Source: Daejeonella lutea (GTDB lineage Bacteria; Bacteroidota; Bacteroidia; Sphingobacteriales; Sphingobacteriaceae). Taken from it: a stretch of DNA of 64,000 nucleotides. Below the pieces are notes generated by a model, which saw only the letters and a program-made list of their open reading frames with translations, ran no database searches and was not told where the DNA came from. The position numbers were made by a program, and so were the translations under genes. The stretch covers positions 186,001 through 250,000 of the forward strand of contig NZ_FUYR01000002.1 in assembly GCF_900168015.1 (NCBI RefSeq), in the 5' to 3' direction. Below, piece after piece: positions 31,978 through 41,704 of the stretch (position 1 is its first letter; the number at the start of each line of letters is the position of its first letter).

Positions 31978-34059
31978 ATGTCGTCTACTTACGCCCCTTC
32001 CGATAGCAGTCGCCGGATTTCCCTGTTAATTTTAGTTATGACCGGGCTAATGGCATTTTCGTGCCAGAAAAAGAATAATAAACACGACGGCGCAGCAGAT
32101 ACTTTCGATACGGCGCTGGAGACAGCTACCAAACGCTACGGCGGATTTTACGAGCCTAAGGCAGCCGCTTATATTGATTCGGTTTATCGCAACAGCGGCA
32201 AATTAAGCGTGATGGAGCGGTTCAAATTCTACGACTTTAATTGCGGCTATAACTTCCATGCAACCAAAGATTACTTAAAGGCAATGGCTTATGCCGACAG
32301 CATGGCATGGGTAATTGAGCAGAGCAACAACCAGGATAAGATGGTGAAGCAATATGCCCAGGCGTATTACTGCAAAGGCGATGTCTATTTCATTACCGGA
32401 AATTACCAGGAAGCCTACCAGGCCTATTTCAAGACCAAGATCATTGCGCGGGAACTGGATAAATGTACTTCCAGCGAGTATAATTACCGCCTGGGAATGG
32501 TGCTGTATAAGCAGCGGCGATTCCGCAGTGCGGCGGGGTATTTTAAAGCTGGCTTCACCGAGGCTGCGGTGTGCAAAACGGACTTCGCCAATTTCTGGCG
32601 ACGCCAGGAGCTGCTGAGCAATACCGCGTTGAGCTATTCGAAAGCCAATATGCCCGACAGTGCCTTAAGCTATTACAACCAGGCCCTGCAATTCCTTGAT
32701 CAGAATGAACCCATACAGAAAGTTGATCCTGCAGTGTTCCGGACGGCCCGGGGGGTGGTGTACGGCAATATGGGAGACCTGTATGTCCAGAAAAAGGAGC
32801 TGGCCAAAGCTGAGGAACTATTTAAGAAATCGATAGGCAATAATTCCGCGCCAAGAACTGAACTGGCCGACGGTCAGCTTACACGGATAAAGCTGGCTCG
32901 ATTATACAGGCAGCAACAGCGGGACGACGATTTCCGCCAGGTTCTTCGCAGTGTAGAGGGTGGTATGGATACCATCAACAATGCAGAGGTGACCATGAAC
33001 TGGAATGAATTGATGAGCGGGTATTACCGTGCTGTTGGTCAGCCGACAAAGGGCCTGGATCACCTGCTGGCCTACAACCGCCTGCGGGATTCGATTCAGG
33101 AAAGCAATAAGGCGCTGTTGCGGGAGGATGCGAATACACAGCTCCTTCGGCTTGAGACGGAATATGAGTTTGACTTGCTGAGGAAGAACAGCAGGCTGCA
33201 GCAGTGGTATCTTGTAATTGCGATTGTATTTGCGCTGCTGGTGCTGGTTATCTTCTTCCTGGTTTACAATAATGCACGGCGTGCAAAACAAAGCATTAAA
33301 AAGCTCGAAGAGCTGAACGATCAGGTCAGCCAGCAGAACGCTGCCCTGGAAACTACCCTGGCCAGCCTGGAGCATAACAGCCGTGAAAAAGACCGGATCT
33401 TGCATGCGGTGGCGCATGACCTGAGAAATCCGATAGGAGGAATAGCATCTGTAAGCGGGATTATGCTTGACTCGGATGGTAACAATGCGGACCAGCAGGA
33501 AATGCTTAACCTTATTCAGCGTACATCAAATGACACTCTGACCCTCATAAATGAACTCCTGGAAGCTGCCGAAGGCTCGCATATCGTGCTTGCCGGTCAG
33601 CAATGGACGAGCGTATCATCCCTGCTCCGTGATGCTGCCGATCTGCTGCAGTTCAAGGCTTCGGAAAAGAAGCAGCGGATAGAAACTCTTTTAACCGACG
33701 AGGATCTGCAGGTATTTATTAACCGGGAGAAAATGAACCGGGTTATCGGCAACCTGATCAGCAATGCGATAAAATTCAGTCCGGAGGGTGCAACGATTAC
33801 CCTCAAGGCTTACCTGTCGGGAGATAAAACGATACTTGCTGTAATCGACCAGGGTATCGGGATTCCGGATAAACTTAAAGAGAGCTTATTTGATATGTTC
33901 ACTGCTGCCAAGCGGCCGGGTACTTCAGGCGAGAAACCCTTTGGCCTCGGGCTTTATATCAGTAATGAAATTGTGAAGGCCCATAATGGAAGGCTGTGGT
34001 TTGAGAATAATAGTGAGGGGGCAGGAGCGACGTTTTTTGTGGAATTGGAACAAAAATGA
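31978..34059 (+). CDS. TPR-domain sensor histidine kinase
   Basis: 693 residues. An N-terminal lipoprotein-type signal (LVMTGLMAFSC) precedes about six TPR-like repeats (residues about 60-390), a transmembrane helix (about 408-430) and a coiled coil. The kinase core has the phospho-acceptor His480 in HAVAHDLRNPIGG, an N box NRVIGNLISNAIKFSPEG, G1 DQGIGIPD and G2 GLGLYIS. The periplasmic TPRs would sense and the cytoplasmic core would phosphorylate an unlinked regulator. No response regulator is adjacent. Confidence 0.93.
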   Translation: MSSTYAPSDSSRRISLLILVMTGLMAFSCQKKNNKHDGAADTFDTALETATKRYGGFYEPKAAAYIDSVYRNSGKLSVMERFKFYDFNCGYNFHATKDYLKAMAYADSMAWVIEQSNNQDKMVKQYAQAYYCKGDVYFITGNYQEAYQAYFKTKIIARELDKCTSSEYNYRLGMVLYKQRRFRSAAGYFKAGFTEAAVCKTDFANFWRRQELLSNTALSYSKANMPDSALSYYNQALQFLDQNEPIQKVDPAVFRTARGVVYGNMGDLYVQKKELAKAEELFKKSIGNNSAPRTELADGQLTRIKLARLYRQQQRDDDFRQVLRSVEGGMDTINNAEVTMNWNELMSGYYRAVGQPTKGLDHLLAYNRLRDSIQESNKALLREDANTQLLRLETEYEFDLLRKNSRLQQWYLVIAIVFALLVLVIFFLVYNNARRAKQSIKKLEELNDQVSQQNAALETTLASLEHNSREKDRILHAVAHDLRNPIGGIASVSGIMLDSDGNNADQQEMLNLIQRTSNDTLTLINELLEAAEGSHIVLAGQQWTSVSSLLRDAADLLQFKASEKKQRIETLLTDEDLQVFINREKMNRVIGNLISNAIKFSPEGATITLKAYLSGDKTILAVIDQGIGIPDKLKESLFDMFTAAKRPGTSGEKPFGLGLYISNEIVKAHNGRLWFENNSEGAGATFFVELEQK

Positions 34060-34189
34060 GAGTTATGATCTTTGGTGCAGAACATAATTACAGGTGTGTT
34101 GTGCCATTATCCCGGCTGATGAAGCCCTATCGCAGCTCCCATCCCTGACTCCTAACACCTAATTCCTAATTCCCTAATCCCCTAATCCC
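34060..34189. repeat. CCTAAT-word array
   Basis: The 3' space between convergent genes ends in CTAACACCTAATTCCTAATT and CCCTAATCCCCTAATCCCC, a member of the ACCTAAT repeat-word family. Confidence 0.6.
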
Positions 34190-35212
34190 CTACTTCCAGC
34201 CCAGCCCCGGAGCTACATGCTTCAAAATGGATTCCAGGATATGGACATTGTATTCCACGCCCAGCGTGTTCGGTATTGTCAATAATATGGTATCTGCCTC
34301 CTGTATGGCTTCGTCTTCGGCCAGTTGTGCGATGAGTTTATCCGGTTCAGCGGCATACCCCCTACCAAAGACTGCCCGCTTCTCGGGTTCAATGTAGCCG
34401 AACTTATCAGCACCGCCGCCTTGCTGACCAAAGTATGCCCGGTCCTGATCATTCATGATAGCGAAAATTGACCGGCTTACGGATACCCTGGCTTCGCGGT
34501 CGTGCCCCGCTTTCTTCCAGGCTTCTTTGTAAAGCCGGATCTGCTCGGCCTGCTGAATATGGAAAGGCTTTCCGTTTTCATCAAATTTCAACGTAGAGCT
34601 TTGTAAGTGCATGGCATTCTCAGCAGCCCACACGGCGGTTGCATTGGATGCAGCTCCCCACCAGATGCGCTCACGCAGTCCTTCCGAGTGCGGTTCGAGC
34701 CGCAGCAATCCCGGAGGATTTGGGAACATAGGATTTGGATTCGGTCGTGCGAAACCCTTACCGTTCAGCTTATCTAAAAATTCCATAGCCTTGGTACGGC
34801 CCATTTCGGCATCTGTCTCGCCTGCTGCAGGCTCATATCCGAAATAACGCCAGCCATCAATCACTTGCTCCGGCGACCCTCGGCTGATCCCTAACTGTAA
34901 GCGACCTCCCGAAATCAAATCGGCAGCGCCCGCATCTTCGACCATATACAAGGGGTTCTCATAACGCATGTCGATTACCCCGGTGCCTATCTCAATCTTG
35001 CTGGTCTTAGCACCAATAGCCGACAGCAATGGAAATGGAGAAGCAAGCTGGGCAGCAAAGTGATGCACCCTGAAATATGCTCCGTCAAGTCCGAGCTCCT
35101 CCGCAGCAACTGCCAGATCGATGGACTGCAATAGTGTATCACCAGCAGTTCTGGTACTGTAAGACGGGTGGTTAGCCCAGTGACCAAATGATAAAAAACC
35201 TATCTTTTTCAT
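34190..35212 (-). CDS. LLM-class flavin-dependent oxidoreductase
   Basis: 340 residues, start ATG 35212. Bacterial-luciferase-like TIM barrel: EELGLDGAYFRVHHFA near residue 38, IEIGTGVIDMRYENPLYMVEDAGAADLISGGRLQLGISRG in the middle, and IWWGAASNATAVWAAE. These FMNH2-dependent enzymes oxidise small organic substrates; the specific one is unknown. Confidence 0.92.
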   Translation of the reverse strand: MKKIGFLSFGHWANHPSYSTRTAGDTLLQSIDLAVAAEELGLDGAYFRVHHFAAQLASPFPLLSAIGAKTSKIEIGTGVIDMRYENPLYMVEDAGAADLISGGRLQLGISRGSPEQVIDGWRYFGYEPAAGETDAEMGRTKAMEFLDKLNGKGFARPNPNPMFPNPPGLLRLEPHSEGLRERIWWGAASNATAVWAAENAMHLQSSTLKFDENGKPFHIQQAEQIRLYKEAWKKAGHDREARVSVSRSIFAIMNDQDRAYFGQQGGGADKFGYIEPEKRAVFGRGYAAEPDKLIAQLAEDEAIQEADTILLTIPNTLGVEYNVHILESILKHVAPGLGWK

Positions 35213-35274
35213 GTTTACCTTTCAAGTTCAAAGTTCCTAAATAGTTGAAATAAATTTGACAGGGAGGTGTCATA

Positions 35275-35690
35275 ATTGAGTTGAGGGTTGAGAGTGGAGA
35301 GTGGAGAGTTGAGAGTTGAGAGTGGAGAGTTGAGAGGTGAAAGAGGAAAGGGGAAAGGTGAAAGTGGAAAGGTGAGATTGGATAAGGTACCCGATCGGAG
35401 ATTTCGTAAATTGGCAGTCCGGTTTACTGATTACCGATTACTGATTACCGATTACTGATTACCGATTACTGATTACCGATTACTGATTACCGATTACTGA
35501 TTACCGATTACTGATTACCGATTACCGATTACTGATTACTGATTACCGATTACTGATTACCGATTACTGTTTACTGATTACCGATTACTGATTACTGATT
35601 ACCGATTACTGTTTACTGATTACCGATTACTGATTACTGATTACTGTTTACAGTTTACCGATTACCGATTACCGATCACCGAACCCATAC
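35275..35690. repeat. GTTGAGAGT and TTACTGATTACCGAT word arrays
   Basis: 35277-35375 is a degenerate array of GTTGAGAGT/GTGGAAAGT words. 35418-35690 is about 270 bp of TTACTGATTACCGA repeats, mainly with a 14-bp period. The array runs up to a few bases before the ATG of the GNAT gene. Confidence 0.9.
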
Positions 35691-35692
35691 CA

Positions 35693-36202
35693 ATGCCCGA
35701 AACACCCAACCTCACCCTCCTCCCCTGCGACGTCGAAATTCTGACTACTGCTCTTAAGGGAAACCACGAACTCGCCTCCCGGCTGAACATAACCGTTCCA
35801 GAAGCATGGACAGAGTTTGGTCCTCTGGCGCTCGAATATTCGAGAGAAAGGTTAGCTGATGCTGACCAGGCGGGTTGGTGGACGTATTTTCCCATCCATC
35901 AAGCATCCAATACGCTTATTGGAAGTGGTGGATATAAGGGCAAACCAAATGAGGAGGGGGTTGTGGAGATTGGTTATGAAATTGCAGCGGATTACCGGAA
36001 TCAAGGCCTGGCGACGGAATTCTGTAGAGCTTTGGTAGAACATGCTTTTAAAGATGGCAGGGTAAAGAAAGTGATTGCGCACACTCTGGGTGAAGACAAT
36101 GCCTCGACGAAAGTGCTGAGTAAGTCGGGGTTTCTTAAGACTGAGGTAATTGAGGATCCGGAGGATGGGATTATTTGGAAGTGGGAACGGGGGGACAGGT
36201 GA
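35693..36202 (+). CDS. GNAT-family N-acetyltransferase
   Basis: 169 residues. GGYKGKPNEEGVVEIGYEIAADYRNQGLATEFCRALVEHAF contains the acetyl-CoA-binding Q/RxxGxA/G loop (RNQGLA), and VIAHTLGEDNASTKVLSKSGF is the usual C-terminal part of RimJ/RimL-like acetyltransferases. Target unknown. Confidence 0.9.
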   Translation: MPETPNLTLLPCDVEILTTALKGNHELASRLNITVPEAWTEFGPLALEYSRERLADADQAGWWTYFPIHQASNTLIGSGGYKGKPNEEGVVEIGYEIAADYRNQGLATEFCRALVEHAFKDGRVKKVIAHTLGEDNASTKVLSKSGFLKTEVIEDPEDGIIWKWERGDR

Positions 36203-36450
36203 CGGTTGACAGTTGAGAGTTGAGAGTTGAGAGTGGAGAGTTGAGAGTGGAAAGTGGAAAGTGGAAAGTGGAAAGTGGAAAGTGGAAAGTGGACAACGTA
36301 CCTGCTCGGAAATTTCGTAACTTGACAGACCTGATACGTAATACGTAATACGTAATACGTAATACGTAATACCTAATACCTAATACCTAACACCTAACAC
36401 CTAACACCTAATACCTAATACCTAATACCTGATACCTAACCCTTACCTCC
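36203..36450. repeat. GTTGAGAGT/GTGGAAA and TACGTAA/ACCTAAT word arrays
   Basis: 36204-36293 repeats GTTGAGAGT then GTGGAAA six times. 36331-36445 repeats TACGTAA, then ACCTAAT/ACCTAAC with a strict 7-bp period. Confidence 0.9.
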
Positions 36451-36452
36451 TA

Positions 36453-36827
36453 ATGGACAAAATGAAGAAAGTATTTGTCATTGACGATAACCCAGATATC
36501 CTGGATGCTATCAGAATAATTCTGGAAGAAGAGAAGTTCGTGGTTGAATGCTTTGATAGCGCTGAGGATGTTTTCGATAAAATTGTAGAGGGGGCTCCCG
36601 ACCTGGTAATACTTGACATCGTACTGGCGGGTTCTGACGGCAGGTTATTGTGTAAAGACCTGAAAACATCTCATCAAACCCGGCATATTCCAATAATAAT
36701 TATTTCAGGCGCTCACGACTTTGTTGACAGCTTTGAAAAACATTGCCGCCCCGACAATTTTGTATCTAAGCCTTTCCAAATTGAAGATCTCCTTACGAAA
36801 GTTCGTAATCATGTGCTGATGATATGA
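36453..36827 (+). CDS. Single-domain response regulator (CheY-like receiver)
   Basis: 124 residues, receiver domain only. Acidic pocket DDNPD at residues 11-15, phospho-acceptor Asp55 in LVILDIVLAG, Ser in IIISGAHD and Lys in VSKPF. No output domain, so it acts by protein contact. The start could also be Met4 (MKKVFVIDD). It is likely a target of one of the nearby orphan kinases. Confidence 0.92.
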   Translation: MDKMKKVFVIDDNPDILDAIRIILEEEKFVVECFDSAEDVFDKIVEGAPDLVILDIVLAGSDGRLLCKDLKTSHQTRHIPIIIISGAHDFVDSFEKHCRPDNFVSKPFQIEDLLTKVRNHVLMI

Positions 36828-36882
36828 TAAATTACTCGCTTGCAGGACAAAGGAACTTATTAATATTTTGCCAGCCTGAACT

Positions 36883-36999
36883 ATGACCGCCAGGAAAATT
36901 ATAACATGGACATTACAAATCATTCTCATATTAATTATCCTGTTTGTAATTTGCATGGTTTATCTGGCACTTTCAGATATTCCGCCGAAGGAAGCTTAG
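36883..36999 (+). CDS. Very small membrane protein
   Basis: 38 residues: MTARKIITWTLQIILILIIL continues to a charged DIPPKEA tail. One transmembrane helix. Too short to assign a family; the clean basic-hydrophobic-acidic pattern and spacing favour a real gene. Confidence 0.45.
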   Translation: MTARKIITWTLQIILILIILFVICMVYLALSDIPPKEA

Positions 37000-37051
37000 C
37001 ATCGAAAAATTAAGTGCTACATCATTACGAAAACCCATACCAACACAGCGC

Positions 37052-37303
37052 ATGGCTCAAAAAAACTTAACTGATCTCACCAACGAAGAATTATTACTTG
37101 AAGCAAAAAAACAGAAAAACGCAGCTATAATTAATGCGGTCTTAATCGGTTTCTTGTTTGGAATCATCTTTTACAGCGTCGTTAAAAATACCTGGGGGAT
37201 GTTAACACTGATCCCTTTGTTTTTTATTTATAAGCTGGTGAATAGTTCGAAAGCAAATACTCAGGAGTTGGATGGGTTGTTGAAGGAGCGGGGGTTGAAG
37301 TGA
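37052..37303 (+). CDS. Small two-helix membrane protein
   Basis: 83 residues. A cytoplasmic helix (LTNEELLLEAKKQKNAA) is followed by two transmembrane segments (about 29-45 and 48-63) and a charged tail ending LLKERGLK. Similar small proteins are common in Bacteroidota; function unknown. Confidence 0.6.
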   Translation: MAQKNLTDLTNEELLLEAKKQKNAAIINAVLIGFLFGIIFYSVVKNTWGMLTLIPLFFIYKLVNSSKANTQELDGLLKERGLK

Positions 37304-37312
37304 GATGGGACT

Positions 37313-37410
37313 GAGGTTGGAGGTTAGAAGTTTGAATTTCGAGGTCTGAAGTCTGAAGTCAGAGGTCTGAAGTCTGAGGTCTGAGGTCTGAAGTCAGAGG
37401 TCAGAGGTCA
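37313..37410. repeat. GAGGTCTGAAGTC word array
   Basis: Tandem degenerate words AGGTCTGA/AGTCTGA/AGGTCAG between two small genes. Confidence 0.8.
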
Positions 37411-37456
37411 GAACTGGTTGGAGAGGTAGGGTTGTTATTCGAAATATTACTAATCA

Positions 37457-37929
37457 ATGAAAATCAATTCCAAAAGCTGGCTTGTCGTCTGGACGCTCAT
37501 ATTTGCGCTCGGCTCATTTAAAGCTTTCCCACAAACAGCCGTCGAAATAATTCCTACTCCACCTTGTACAATTCAAATTGCTGAGAAAGACAAGCTGGAG
37601 GTCCAGAAAATTACATTAAGGGACCAGGAATTGATAAAGCAGATTTCCCCCCTTTCTATACTTTCGTGAATAACAAACTCGTAACCATCAGGGATATGGA
37701 AATTTATGAAAGCATTTGCTACCAGGTTAAGACTAAAAGTAAAAAGGCTTTTCAGAAGATCGTTGAACCATACCTGGAAAAAAAGACCTGGATGGAAATG
37801 CCAAATGCAGCGGTAGGAGGTACATCAAAAGTGAAAGTTAGGCCAAATGAGCTTTTTCAATTGCATGGCAGTAAGACACTTTATATTTTGAGTGATGGGA
37901 GGAGTATCGTAGAAGAGAACCGGATGTGA
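37457..37929 (+). pseudogene. Secreted hypothetical protein gene, frameshifted at a C6 run
   Basis: The first frame (signal peptide ending near SFKAFPQ, then TAVEIIPTPPCTIQIAEK...) stops just after QISP. The second frame continues PPFYTFVNNKLVTIRDMEIY to the stop at 37929. The switch is at six consecutive C residues near 37647-37652; a seventh C would restore one frame of about 157 residues. It may be a sequencing error, a mutation or slippage-based phase variation. Confidence 0.6.
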
Positions 37930-37934
37930 CAATC

Positions 37935-40202
37935 TTACAATTTAATATCTCCCAGCTGGTCAAGCGTCCTGTCTAGCAATTGTTCTTTAAGGTGGGTTTC
38001 TATAACGAGCTCAATATCTGATACGCGGAAAGGCTTGGTGATGAATCCATTCATTCCTGCTGCCAGGGCGCGTTCGCGGTCTTCTTTCATGGCGTTGGCC
38101 GTCAGGGCGATGATCGGGATAGTACCATCCGGTGAGGGCCAGCTGCGGATCGTTCTTGCCGCAGTATAGCCATCCATACCCGGCATGTGGATATCCATGA
38201 AGATAAGGTCGGGTTTCTGCTGTGCTGCGAGATCAAGTGCCTCTTCTCCACTGCTTGCTTTGGTAATGGTGAGTCCCATTTTCCGCAGAACCTCGGCAAT
38301 CAGCATCATGTTCATGGGATTATCTTCTGCTACTAAGATTTTCAGGGGCTCCGCTACGGTGGGAATGGGTTTTATCGGTTCAGGATCTGGAGCGACCTTT
38401 GTTTCCGGAGTTTCGAAAATAGTTGATAAGACCTCACTTAACTCCTGCAGTTTCACCGGCTTAGACAAAAATTTGTTGATTCCTGCTTCTTCGAGATTGC
38501 CATACTGATCGCGTTCCAGGGATGATAGCAGAATGATATAGGGTTCGGCTGTTCCCCTCAATACCTGCTGGATCTCCTTCGCCAGGGTGATGCCATCCAT
38601 TTCCGGCATTTTGTGATCAGTGATGATCAGGTCGAACATCCGGTTGTTTTCCTGTGCCTCGATCACGGCCTCGATGGCTTCGTAGCCGCTGTAACAAATC
38701 TCACAAGGGATGTTGAGAAATTCGAAAATTCCTTTCATGAGGTTGCAATTGGTCACGTTGTCGTCGACAATTAAAGCGGTACCAAGTGAAAGCCTGGACG
38801 TGTTACCTACCGTCACGACCTCGTCAATTACTTCAAGGGGCAAAAAGAATTTAAAAGTACTGCCTTTACCGGCCTCGCTTTGTACATCCATTTTCCCTGA
38901 CATTAACTCCACAAGTTTCCTTGAGATACTGAGTCCGAGTCCGGTACCATTGTACGCACGCCCCGCAGTAGAATCGCCCTGTGTGAAACCCTCAAAAATC
39001 TTTTTCAATTGTTCAGGGGCGATACCAATGCCGGTGTCGGTGATGGAGATTTCGGCATCCGTAAACTTCTTCTGACCCTTAGTATATGGCTCGCCTTTTG
39101 GCCTCACATCGATAGTGATCCTGCCCTCATGGGTGAACTTGATGGCGTTGCCCAGTAAATTGATGATAACCTGTTTAATGCGGACCGGATCGCCCGAGAA
39201 CTGAGAACGTAATGCCGGGTCGAAGTTTAACGTTACCTGAAGGTTCTTCTCCATAGCTTTAACCATCAGAATACTGACCGTCTCTTTGATAATTTCTTCA
39301 AGCTTAAGGGGATGACGCTCAATAACAAGCTTTCCCGACTCAATCTTGGAAAAATCAAGAATATTATTCATGATGTTCAGAAGGGCGTCGGCAGATTTAC
39401 GGACATAGGTGAGATGCTCGCGCTGGCTATTTTTAAGCTCTGTTGTCAAAACCAGGTCGGTAAATCCGATGATACCGTTCATTGGTGTACGCAGCTCATG
39501 GCTGATGTTTGACAGGAAATCGCTTTTAGCATTGCTTTTCTCTTCCAGCTCATCTTTCGCGATCATCAGCTGCTGATAGTCTTTAATTCCTCTGCGGAAA
39601 ACAGGAGTAATTACCAGCAAAGCCAGAATGATCAGCGCGAGACTAAGGGAAATCGGGATTAGCAGACTTATTTGAAATATCCGGGTATCGACAAGATTCT
39701 TATGCTTAGCCGCCTGGTAGCGGATGCTGGCCATCTTCTCAAAGTAATCCGTTTGGTTTGCAATATCGGAAAACGCATTTTCTGCGGGAGATATCGGCGA
39801 TGTACCGTTCAATGCTTGATTTGCCAGGCCCAAAAGCTGACTATGTAATGGCTTGGCTGCTGTGACTAATCCCTGAACATCGCCAAGGCCAGGTTCTTTT
39901 GCAAGGTCAGTGTTAAGGATTGTTTGCAGGCTCTCCTGCCGTATCGAAAAAGATTCGACATTATCCTTAAACTCAGTTTTAAACTTAGCTTCGGCACTCG
40001 CTTTCGGACTTTTTAACAGCATGATATCCTTCAGCATCTGCTGCCCTGCAGCTTGCTGATTCCATGAGATATTGACGACATCCTCCCATGAAGCCTTTAC
40101 TTTAGATTTTTCGCGGATATAAAATAGTGCGAGGAAATTGAGAAGTAATACCGTGGTAACCAGAGTCACCGTGATTGTAATTAGCTTTCTAAATTTGTTC
40201 AT
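37935..40202 (-). CDS. Hybrid sensor histidine kinase with two receiver domains
   Basis: 755 residues. Transmembrane helices at about 8-29 and 176-200 flank a helical periplasmic sensor (CHASE3-like). The HisKA motif SNISHELRTPMNG carries His235. The ATPase has NLLGNAIKFTHEG, DTGIGIAPEQ and GTGLGLSIS. Two receivers follow: VDDNVTN...ITDHKMPEMDG and AEDNPMN...FMDIHMPGMDG. There is no Hpt or output domain, so the signal passes to a separate partner, perhaps a single-domain regulator such as 36453-36827. Confidence 0.95.
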   Translation of the reverse strand: MNKFRKLITITVTLVTTVLLLNFLALFYIREKSKVKASWEDVVNISWNQQAAGQQMLKDIMLLKSPKASAEAKFKTEFKDNVESFSIRQESLQTILNTDLAKEPGLGDVQGLVTAAKPLHSQLLGLANQALNGTSPISPAENAFSDIANQTDYFEKMASIRYQAAKHKNLVDTRIFQISLLIPISLSLALIILALLVITPVFRRGIKDYQQLMIAKDELEEKSNAKSDFLSNISHELRTPMNGIIGFTDLVLTTELKNSQREHLTYVRKSADALLNIMNNILDFSKIESGKLVIERHPLKLEEIIKETVSILMVKAMEKNLQVTLNFDPALRSQFSGDPVRIKQVIINLLGNAIKFTHEGRITIDVRPKGEPYTKGQKKFTDAEISITDTGIGIAPEQLKKIFEGFTQGDSTAGRAYNGTGLGLSISRKLVELMSGKMDVQSEAGKGSTFKFFLPLEVIDEVVTVGNTSRLSLGTALIVDDNVTNCNLMKGIFEFLNIPCEICYSGYEAIEAVIEAQENNRMFDLIITDHKMPEMDGITLAKEIQQVLRGTAEPYIILLSSLERDQYGNLEEAGINKFLSKPVKLQELSEVLSTIFETPETKVAPDPEPIKPIPTVAEPLKILVAEDNPMNMMLIAEVLRKMGLTITKASSGEEALDLAAQQKPDLIFMDIHMPGMDGYTAARTIRSWPSPDGTIPIIALTANAMKEDRERALAAGMNGFITKPFRVSDIELVIETHLKEQLLDRTLDQLGDIKL

Positions 40203-40382
40203 GATGTGTTTTCAAAGGCGATCAGGTGGATGCAGAAAGTCGGTTTAAGGTATAGATTTAATAGGAATTATGCAATCTCTAGTTATCACAGCGGCGCGCC
40301 GTCATAGGTCAGGCCCTATTATAAGCCAGAGACTTTGATTTTAAATAATTAAAGCTAACTTAATACCTTATATAAAATAGCT

Positions 40383-41543
40383 GTGAAAAAGTCTGCCTTT
40401 TTTTTATTCCTGATCATAAGCCATTTGATGGGCTGCCGCGAACCTTACGATCCGGCCCTGGATAACAATATAATTAGTTCTCTGGTAGTTGAGGGTATGA
40501 TCAATGCTGAGGGAATAACCACGATCAACATCAGTCGCACACAACGTCTGGTTGAGAAAAGCGTCAGGAAATTTGAAGCCGGGGCGAAAGTTGAAATTGA
40601 AGGAGATAATAACTCGAAATTTGCCTTGACAGACAAAGGAGATGGCGTATATGCATCAGCCGCAAATTCGCTGCCTCGCGACCGTAAGTACAGACTCCGA
40701 ATAAAGACCGCCGCCGGGAGGGAATATTTGTCGGATTATGCTTCGGTAAAAACCACTCCTCCCGTTGCTGTTACCTGGAAGCAGGATGCTGAAGGTGTGA
40801 AGGTATTTGCTAATACAAAAGATCCATCGGGTTCGAGCCTTTATTACCACTGGTTAACCGAAGAAACCTGGGAGATCATGTCGCCCCTGATAACCCGCTA
40901 CCGAGTTACTGTTCGTACAAACAATACCTTTTCCGTCGGCAACCGCAGTGCCGAGGATCAGCAAGGTGCAAGACATTGCTGGAATACTGTAAGGTCGGCC
41001 AATATCCTTTCAGCCACGGTCATTCAAAGTAACAATACGATAAGTGATTTCTCACTGATAGATATTCCTAATGGTTCCGAAAAACTAGACATACGATACA
41101 GTGTGCTGGTGTGGCAGTACTCGGTGAGCCGGGAGGCCTTTGAGTTTTTTGAAGTGATGAAAAAGAATAGTGAGAAAATGGGAAGTGTGTTTGATCCGCA
41201 GCCCACGTTTGCGAGAGGTAATATTTCAAGTATTTCAGATCCTAACGAACTTGTAGTGGGTTTTGTGGATTGCTCAGTTCCGTCCAGCCAGCGCATATTT
41301 ATTACCAGCCAGGAAGCAAAGAACTGGAAACATGCTATAGTTTGCCAGACGAGTTATGTGGCTAATAACCCTGTCGACCTCCGAGCGGCATTACCAAACG
41401 ATAATACACTGATCTCGACTGCCCTTATTTCTGATACTCCAGCTCCCAATGGTGCAGAAGTGATATTGGGATATAATGTGGTCAAGGCGGAATGTGTGGA
41501 TTGCCGGACAAAAGGGAACAATATTAAGCCGGCTTTTTGGTAG
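40383..41543 (+). CDS. DUF4249 outer-membrane lipoprotein
   Basis: 386 residues from GTG 40383. A lipoprotein signal (FFLFLIISHLMGC) is followed by EPYDP, SLVVEGMINAEG and TINISRTQ, the hallmark start of DUF4249 proteins. These are usually encoded with a TonB-dependent receptor; none is adjacent here, so this is an orphan copy. Probably exposed on the outer membrane; function of the family unknown. Confidence 0.88.
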   Translation: MKKSAFFLFLIISHLMGCREPYDPALDNNIISSLVVEGMINAEGITTINISRTQRLVEKSVRKFEAGAKVEIEGDNNSKFALTDKGDGVYASAANSLPRDRKYRLRIKTAAGREYLSDYASVKTTPPVAVTWKQDAEGVKVFANTKDPSGSSLYYHWLTEETWEIMSPLITRYRVTVRTNNTFSVGNRSAEDQQGARHCWNTVRSANILSATVIQSNNTISDFSLIDIPNGSEKLDIRYSVLVWQYSVSREAFEFFEVMKKNSEKMGSVFDPQPTFARGNISSISDPNELVVGFVDCSVPSSQRIFITSQEAKNWKHAIVCQTSYVANNPVDLRAALPNDNTLISTALISDTPAPNGAEVILGYNVVKAECVDCRTKGNNIKPAFW

Positions 41544-41544
41544 A

Positions 41545-41635
41545 GACAGCTGAAAGTGGAAAGTTGAAAGTTGAAAACTGAAAGTTGAAAGTGGAAAGTT
41601 GAAAGTGGAAAGTTGAAAATTGAAAACTGAAAATG
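41545..41635. repeat. GTTGAAAGTGGAAA word array
   Basis: About ten degenerate nine-base words (AAGTTGAAAG, AAAGTGGAA, AAAACTGAAA) begin directly after the DUF4249 stop codon. Confidence 0.85.
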
Positions 41636-41704
41636 AAATTTCTGGCTACCACAACGGAGCCAGGTCACCTGTTTTTATTGAGCTAATATCTATGAACTAA
41701 TCTA

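Noticed and set aside
35418-35690. CRISPR-like regular repeats
   Set aside because: The period is 7 or 14 bp with no unique spacers; it is a short-word array, and no cas genes are present in the window.
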